Of a stretch of 64,000 nucleotides of DNA, positions 57,881 through 64,000 are shown piece after piece. This stretch comes from Pictodentalium vernedei. Lineage: Eukaryota > Mollusca > Scaphopoda > Dentaliida > Dentaliidae. Numbering within the stretch: the first letter of the stretch is position 1; the number at the start of each line of letters is the position of its first letter. Below the pieces are notes generated by a model. It was not told the DNA's origin. It worked only from the letters and a program-made list of their open reading frames with translations, and ran no database searches. The translations under genes and the position numbers were made by a program. Location: assembly GCA_031216915.1 (NCBI GenBank), contig CM062289.1, forward strand, positions 254,195,113 to 254,259,112. Direction: 5' to 3'.

Positions 57881-59060
57881 TGCTATCGCAGATAGCACAA
57901 ATTATCGCAGCGTCCCAGCAACTGACAGTAACTTTGTCAGATCAGGAATTATCCGACGATGCAGGGTTGGTACGTTCCGCTGCAGGTTCAGGCACGGACA
58001 ACCAAGAATTTCAAGTGGTCTGACAGGATGGTGAAAGGGATACGGATGAGTTGTATTTTCCCTTTTTGGAACAACATAATTGTCGTAGAGTGCATCCGGC
58101 ATCATCATCGGATGTTGTTCCTCCGGACCAAAATGCTGCGTTGTCGGATACGAAACGGATAGCGCCACTGGATATAGAATTCTTAATCGGTTTAGGGACA
58201 TCATCCCTCAGTTCCGACATAGTCCAGGTATGTTTCACGGACATTTGATCTGTTGAATGACACTATATTTATTTTACTTGCTACCTAAATGGGCAGGTCA
58301 GGTTTCTTTTCGGCAATATACTCTACATCTGCCTTTCATCATTTCATTGAATATTTTGAAACGGCAGGACAGAGCATTCTGAGAGTTCTCTGCGTCCAGA
58401 CGACCAGTTCAGGAACTAGTATTGTTTTACTGTCGTCTATGGCAATTTCAACCATGATGTTGGAAATAACAATATCGTCTAGCAGGGACAGCTTAGACGC
58501 ATCATCGTTACCAGAATGTTATCATTACGTCTCAAGGAAAAAGAATTCTAGGATGTACAACCTCCTTAAGAGTTCTTTCAAGGACCTCACGTAAAACTCC
58601 GTCCTTTAGTGGCAATATGGAGTTGGTTAGACATGACGCGGCCCTGGCTACATCCACGCGTGTAGATAGTAAGGTGAAAAACTCTCTCAGAGTCGCTCCG
58701 GTCTCCGGAGAGTTTTCTTCGACAGCAAGCTTTCCGCAGTTTATCATCAGTTAGCTAAGAAAGCTTTGGACTCTCTGCTATTAAATTTGCTTCCATATAG
58801 TCGGATTCTGCAGAGAAGAGTAGGACAGGCACTTCTGGGACGAATATGTCCAAGGGAAGTTCCTATAGAGGTTCCTATGCATCCTTTGGGTCTTATTCTA
58901 GAGACTGTCAGGGTAGCGACTCAGATAGGGGCCGTAATTCTGACCGAGACATCCGGTCAGACGCCCCTAGGTCGACGAGGCGAGGTGCGGGCCGTGAAGG
59001 ACATGGCTTCTACTTCCGCAAGCCTCGCAGGACCAGGAGGTAATGGTTTTAACCTCTATC
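57413..59060 (+). pseudogene. DIRS-C ORF1 (gag-like), broken
   Basis: The N-terminal Ser/Arg-rich part is open at 57413-57895 (TSWSIRAASERGLSLV-like stretch; SHPVAKDTSPTFSGCVRILE). The equivalent of the C-terminal conserved block is split: MELVRHDAALATST near 58617-58660 and NSLRVAPVSGEFSSTAS near 58680-58730. A Gly/Ser/Arg/Asp-rich tail, open at 58846-59043 (SRDCQGSDSDRGRNSD), parallels the DIRS-A tail near 37470-37560. Frames change repeatedly. Confidence 0.6.
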
Positions 59061-60740
59061 GTGTACTAGTGAGCGGAAGACTGTCGAGTTTCTCAATGAT
59101 TTGGGATTAGATTACGGATGTCCCTTGGATTCAAGGGGTGATTTCGGAAGGATTAAATTGTTCCTCAAACGAAATCGTCTGTTAACTGGGAGTCCAAGTT
59201 GGACTCAGCTTCTGTCAGTCAGTAGAATAGATGCTCGCTTCAATCAGAAGTCCAGTCTCTTCTGGAATGATCGCGATAGAGATCGTAGAAATCCAGGAAT
59301 TTCCAGGCTTCTACAACCATCCTTTTCTGGTTCCAAAACCAGACGGCTTGTTCCATCCACTCATATTTTGAGCTGGATAACAAGCTGATCATGACTCCAA
59401 GTTTCTATATGGAGTCCATCTGATCGGTCAGAATGAGTATTCGGGTGTACGACTATGCTACATGCATAGATTTCTAGTTGCTTACTTTCACGTCATGGTA
59501 CATCAGGCGTTCAGAAAGTATCTTTGCTTCTTTATCATAGGAATTGTGTTTCAGCACCAACCAATGTGTTTCGGTCTGAATCTAGTTCCTGGGCTTTCAC
59601 TCGAATAACGAACTCGGTAATGACTCATTTCCGAGCTCATTCGTCTGCGGTAACGTCGGCCCACCTGGACGACATTCTTCAGAGGTATGGCAATGAGTTA
59701 ACACTTCAGAACGATGTGCAGATTCTGCTTCTATTGATCCGACGGCTCGGTTTCATAAGTAAACGAGGAGAAGTCGGATCTGGTTTCGTTCAAGTCATTT
59801 ATCCACCGGGGGATGAGCTTCGAGACACATAACATTCTTGTTTGTCTGCCGTTAACCAGAGCGCAGAATGATGTGCAGATTCTGCTTCTATTGATCCAAT
59901 GTCTCGGTTTCATACGTAAACTGGAGCGGTTACGCATTTGTCCTCTCCAAATTTCTTTTTATTCAGAATTGGAGGGTGAAGATTATTTTGCTCGATACGG
60001 ACATCTTCTTGTCAAATCAAATGACTAAGAGATTCAGACTTGGGCAAGTTTCCAGTGCTTAACTCAAGTAGTTCCACTGCAATTGCCAGATCCAAGTTTT
60101 ACAGTCAAACACTTTGGGTAGTTTCATTAAACCCAACGGATTTGAAGGGTCAGGGTCTTTTGTTTCCGTAGTTCCTTATCAAGCACACAAACATCAAGAA
60201 TGATGTCATTTTGGCTTGCGCTACGTTGTTGTTGAACGTTGTTCAGAATGCTCATATGCTAATTCTGTCCAACAACTCGATGGTATTAGCGTATTTTCGG
60301 AATTATGTAGGCTCTCATTCCATCCTGTTATTCATGTTAATGGAAGGAATCTTTCGGTTGGTACTAGAACATCAAGTTCTTCTATTCGTCCATCATATTC
60401 CAGGGCGTCTGAATGTATTAGCGGACTCCCTTCACGGAGGGGCCGTTTGTTGCCACCAGAATGGACTTTCAACAAACCAGTATTCAATCAGATTGCTACC
60501 AAGGAGAGCGGCCAATGATCGACTTTTTCGCGACGCATCTCAACAATCATTTGCAGATGTAGATGTCACAATGTTTGGATTTTCAAGCGTTTGCAGTAAA
60601 CGCTCTATCGATCTTGTGAAACGGAATAATAAGATATACGTATCTTCCAATGCCGTTGATTTAGCAGATATTGCTCCATGTAATTATTTCAATGCAAATT
60701 CTGTTGGTAGCTTCTCTATATCCACAAAGACTGAGTATTA
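59061..60740 (+). pseudogene. DIRS-C reverse transcriptase and RNase H, broken
   Basis: RT pieces: FYNHPFLVPKPDGLF (about 59310-59355), MTPSFYMES (59391-59417), SAHLDDILQRYGNELTLQND with HLDD in place of YLDD (59662-59673), then LLLLIRRLGFISK. A 63-bp block carrying the YRxLGFI-type segment is repeated (59709-59770 and 59863-59925). RNase H: MLILSNNSMVLAYFRN, where the catalytic Asp of SDN is Asn, and FVHHIPGRLNVLADSLHG. No single frame spans any domain. Confidence 0.75.
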
Positions 60741-60819
60741 ATTTACTCAGGCGTCTGTTGTGGGACATGCCGTGAAGCTTCCTCCACATTGCGGTCCATT
60801 CTATGGTCAGAGGGATTCA

Positions 60820-61020
60820 ATCTACTATCAGTTCTGCTAATGATAAAATCTTCATTCAGCAGTCTGTGCGTTGGTTTTAAGCTCATGAAGTAAGAGTTCT
60901 TTTACATCATAGGCTTAAGCTAATAATGTTGATATTACAGATCTAATGAGGGCTACATATTGGTCTTAGCCCTCCATTTTCATGATTTTGTATCTGAGAA
61001 TATTGAGTCCTTTCTGCAGA
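60820..61020 (+). pseudogene. DIRS-C tyrosine recombinase remnant
   Basis: Only the C-terminal catalytic strip survives: AHEVRVL (HEVR box, 60880-60900) and, after a shift, FMILYLRILS (about 60976-61005), which aligns with FTKFYLRNLES of DIRS-A and keeps the Tyr. About 0.8-0.9 kb, including the core-binding domain and first Arg, is missing relative to DIRS-A. Confidence 0.7.
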
Positions 61021-61609
61021 TCTATTACTCAGAATGTTGTCTACTAAACAGTGGCAACTATATGTGTATAGGCTTTCGGTTTCCAGCAGTGACTTTGTCC
61101 GCTACCCTCTTTGCTCTGGAGTATTTGATCCAGGGCAAGGGGAAGGGGGGGAGGGAGGGGGTTCCCTTGGGTCACCTGCTTTATAGTGTAAAGCAAGGGA
61201 ATACCTCCCTTGGAGTCAGTTATTCCGAGTCGGTTCTGAGATGATTTTAAAGGGTAAAGCTTATGTTTACTCATCTGTGTAATATTTTTTAAGTGTTGAT
61301 TGGTGTGAAGTATCTGTATATATCACGTGATTAATTGGGCATTAATATACATTCTTCCAACACTTTTAAATGAGTATATAGAGTCTCATTTCACTAGACT
61401 CCCGTATTTATTGGCTTTCCTTTAAAAAATATTAGTATAAAGGGGTTATACTAGATGTTATTGTGCTCAATTACAGATTGGTGTTGTGTCTTTCATTGTT
61501 GATACAAATAAGAAAGATACATTTAGCCTATCTCTCCTTTTCTCATTGAGGGGATAGGTTTGTTATAGGTAATTGAGTCTATTGGATTTTCCTCATGTCC
61601 TAGGCCCTC

Positions 61610-62012
61610 CAACCTTTTTACTATTCAGCTAAGTCTGGGTCATTGGTACAGTATAAAAATCTTTAAAAATTTATAGTAATTTATATATTTTTTATACTTA
61701 CCAATGACCCAGATGGGGATGGCCCTCCCAGGAGTTGGGAACTCTTGCCTCCCCGCTGCGTACATAACGCTTACCAGGCACTGGTTGTAAGAATGACTTT
61801 TGGCGGCAGTTTCGAGACCTCCTTGACACTGCGCATGCGCAGTGGAGTAAAAGTATGGGGGACCATATAGGACATGTAATTTTCGGTTTTAGATGCAAAT
61901 TTGGGGGATTGGGGGGTAAAATTTGCGTTTAGCCCTAGATATTTTAGAGTTAGCACCAGCTAAGTCTGGGTCATTGGTAAGTATAAAAAATATATAAATT
62001 ACTATAAATTTT
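61610..62012. repeat. DIRS-C internal complementary region and right ITR
   Basis: The ICR carries CCTAGGCCCTCCAACCTTTT, then the inverted ends. The right ITR has TGCGCATGCGCA at 61830-61841 and ends TAAGTATAAAAAATATATAA. Confidence 0.82.
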
Positions 62013-62192
62013 TAAAGTTTTTTCATTTTTTGTCTCAAAAACATAGGTTATGACCCCTCTTTGGAACGATCTTGTCGAGCTTGTTCCAAAGAGGGGCCAT
62101 AACCTATGTTTTTGAGACAAAAAAAGGAAAAGAAATAGTTATTCAAGAATTTTGTTTCTAAGTGTCGTCTGCTTTTCATGTTAGGTAAAGGA

Positions 62193-62284
62193 TTAATAAT
62201 AGTTTTTGTTCACTTGGCTTATAAAACCATGTCATCAGCAAATAATAGCCCTGGGATATTTGTCTCTCCAACTTTGACCCCCCC

Positions 62285-62320
<36 letters not shown>

Positions 62321-63620
62321 CAAACAGAATTGGTGTCAGGATGCACTGCTGCTTAAGCCCTTCTGTTATGATGTTTCCCATGTTGACTACACTCTGCCAC
62401 ATCTATGTACAGTGCTTTCTAGATTCTGACAAAACTTCCACCAAGGCCCTCAAGTGTCTGGCAAATTCCCTCCTTCCACCCTTTGTCGTATGCTTTTTGC
62501 CACATCAAGGAAGGCCATAAACATCTTTCTTTTATTTACTTTTGTTGTTTCTATCAGTTAGGGTAGAGTAAACAAGTGGTCAGTGACTCGTATCTCTTTC
62601 CAGAACCCTTTCTGGATTTCCCCCAGGAATCTCCTTTCCCCAGCTATTTCCACAAGCTTTGCGTAGCGAAACTTGCAGAATACCTTCCTGGTATTGCTGC
62701 TGTGCATATCCCTTTGTATTTATCTAAAACTTCCTTATCTCCATTTTTGTGTGTATGAATCTTACCCTGCTTTCCTTCCACTCTGTCGAGACCTCTTGCT
62801 TTGTGATTGCCATGTTAAATAGTGCTGTAAGAGGTGTATGTAATGCATCCCTTTCTCATTTTAAAAATCAAGTTTGGAAATTTGTCTGTACCATTGCTTT
62901 CCATCCTTTAACTTGATGATTGCATTTCCAACTTATCTCACCTCCATTTCCTTGCATACTAAGTCAAATAAACTTTTAGCACTCTCCATCATACATTCTG
63001 GAGGAACCCTTTCCCCATATCTTTCACTTACCCTCTTCCAATGCTTGACCATTTCTACTACGATACTGTCCCAATATTAATATTCTGTGTGGTATTTCCT
63101 TTGCAAGTTTTGTTAACCCATTTCTAGAATACATTGGAACTTTATACCCCCTTAAGTTTTCAACTTTTTTTGAATGCAGCACAATTTTTCTGTCTCTCTT
63201 TTATTGTTTGTCAAACTCCATATTTAATCTATATCCTAGTTCATTTGGCATCACTCTAATTCTCTCTATGCTTTCTCTCCTACTCTAGCATCTTATAAAT
63301 AGACTTCTCACTGTTGAATTGGCCAACTTCTGAATGTTATCTCCAGTGGACACATTTTCTAGCTTTGATTTAAATTCTCCCCATAGTGTTCCCAGTCTGC
63401 TTCTGTTCTCAGTTTCCAGATGTTCTTAAAGACTTTCCATTATTTTGCTATGCTATTGCCCCTAACTCTAACTGTTACCAGGTTTTGATCACTATCTAAC
63501 TCAGAATTTCCTTCATCATCTCTTTCCATGTCTACGGCCTCCCACCGTAGCTCTGGATCTTTGAGTACAGTTATTGTCATTCCTTTCCAAAGATTAGGCA
63601 CTCATTGTAACAGTTAGTAC
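62193..63620 (-). pseudogene. LINE-2 EN end and RT up to catalytic FADD
   Basis: In sense (minus) order: LDSDQNLVTVRVRGN (EN C-terminal SDH motif with Gln for His, 63500-63460), WKRVSERYGERVPPE and ESAKSLFDLVCKEMEV (about 63050-62930), TALFNMAITKQEVSTEWKES (about 62830-62770), FMAFLDVAKAYDK (RT motif A, about 62520-62484) and IPGLLFADDMVL with FADD at 62242-62231. A 31-base poly(C) (62286-62316) precedes FADD on this strand as poly(G). Stops and frameshifts are frequent. An APE-type LINE RT is clear; clade not assigned. Confidence 0.82.
62286..62316. repeat. Poly(C) tract, 31 bases
   Basis: Uninterrupted C run (poly(G) in LINE-2 sense) between RT motif A and FADD. Confidence 0.9.
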
Positions 63621-64000
63621 ATTGGCACATTTGAAGCTCTCTTAATAAGATATACCATAATTGAATAAACCTGTTAGCTGCTTGTGACTTCCAAACACCA
63701 AACTGTTTACCATACCTTCAGTACACATTTGACATCTTACTCCTGTTAATTGAAACAAATATTTTGTGATCTCTCTAAGAATTACTTGGACAACCACTGA
63801 ATTCCCAATATTTATAGACCTATTCAGGCTCAGTACATTCAATATAAGCATTTGATCTGTTGTATCTTGTTTGGCAGAGCTCCAAGAGATTGAATGGTGG
63901 GTGAATTGGAGGATGCAGGGTTTCCGCTAGGGGAAAATTTGTGGGTCCAGTAGTTTAAAGAAAGTGAAACTCGACGCCGAAGATGTCTGCCGCACGTGCT
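63621..64000. other. Unassigned, probably upstream LINE-2 or flank
   Basis: The minus-strand open frame at 63642-63851 has no recognisable EN motif. 63850-63890 has TTGTTTGGCAGAGCTCCAAG, resembling hairpin 2 near 12330. Confidence 0.4.

Larger units (their letters stand above)
55118..62012 (+). mobile_element. DIRS-C: DIRS-A family, 6.9 kb, decayed
   Basis: Ends fixed by comparison with intact MITE copies. ITRs are 55120-55300 and 61795-61995; the ICR is at about 61610-61790 (TACAGTATAAAAATCTTTAA back to back with TATTTTTTATACTTACCAAT). Leader 55460-56100 and 3' UTR 61130-61470 match DIRS-A. Coding parts carry many stops, a duplicated ORF1 start and a large YR deletion. Confidence 0.87.
55039..62196. 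mobile_element. piggyBac-like MITE split by DIRS-C
   Basis: Left part 55043-55117 (CCCTTTACCCAACATAATGG, CCAAAACCGGCCAGTGCTAT) and right part from about 62013 (TTTTGTCTCAAAAACATAGG, the hairpin at 62030-62122, ATGTTAGGTAAAGG) together give one complete copy of the 7278 element. TTAA at 55039-55042 and 62193-62196. Confidence 0.85.
43800..64000 (-). mobile_element. LINE-2: APE-type LINE in three pieces
   Basis: Pieces in sense order: 64000-62193 (EN end and RT up to the catalytic FADD), 55042-54776 (RT thumb) and 44700-43800 (C-terminus with CCHC). The gaps are a hAT element (44701-54775, duplication CTTGTTAA) and a piggyBac MITE (55039-62196, duplication TTAA). Taking those out puts FADD about 57 codons from the thumb motif YLGV, a normal RT spacing. 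About 3 kb of LINE remains; clade not assigned. The 3' end lies near 43800 (ATTATTATTCTTATCTGAG). Confidence 0.8.

Noticed and set aside
62178..62429. Plus-strand frame with poly-Pro
   Set aside because: The proline run is the poly(C) tract; the real coding sense here is the LINE on the minus strand.

Overview
The window is AT-rich animal nuclear DNA, most probably from a mollusc or a related lophotrochozoan. The reasons are a split host gene with GT-AG introns, tRNA-derived SINEs, DIRS-type tyrosine-recombinase retrotransposons, and many small minisatellite-carrying elements that begin TAGCTCACCT and end CTCTTGTT, a type I associate with bivalve-like genomes. Species assignment is inference. 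There are no bacterial operons, no rRNA genes, no CRISPR array and no convincing free-standing tRNA gene.

Host gene. Two exons (17452-17603 and 30067-30368, + strand) encode part of a phospholipid phosphatase (PLPP, lipid phosphate phosphatase, PAP2 superfamily). The second carries the first catalytic motif, K-x6-RP. Exon phases agree (0/0). The first exon and the C-terminal exons with the SGH and SRxxxxxHxxxD motifs are not visible. The intron between the two exons is 12.5 kb and consists largely of repeats. A possible alternative terminal exon (24168-24284) with AATAAA downstream sits inside it.

Layout. 1-1.7 kb: broken L1/Tx1-like LINE (-). 2.4-8.5 kb: SINEs, fold-back, piggyBac-like and hAT-like MITEs, and minisatellite-element tails. 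8.5-12 kb: element alpha-1 with about 15 units of 167 bp. 12-17.4 kb: hAT MITE with a long hairpin, SINE, alpha-2, piggyBac MITE. 17.4-30.4 kb: PLPP exons with two gamma elements and a two-headed, two-tailed beta element between them, then a TA-flanked MITE and a SINE. 30.4-42.9 kb: DIRS-A (31.28-41.50 kb), itself broken by a hAT-like element and by alpha-3, apparently inside another hAT-like element, then element delta and a SINE. 43.8-64 kb: a second LINE (-) cut into three pieces by two nested complexes. The first is a hAT element holding gamma-3 plus DIRS-B. The second is a piggyBac MITE holding DIRS-C.

How it fits together. All autonomous elements are decayed by frameshifts, stops or deletions. 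The most informative signals are (i) the nesting order, fixed by target-site duplications; (ii) a shared plan for the alpha/beta/gamma elements: a 5' terminal hairpin, an inverted copy of it near the 3' end, then a 3' terminal hairpin, which resembles Helentron/DINE-type rolling-circle elements; and (iii) DIRS inverted terminal repeats carrying an NRF-1-like palindrome.
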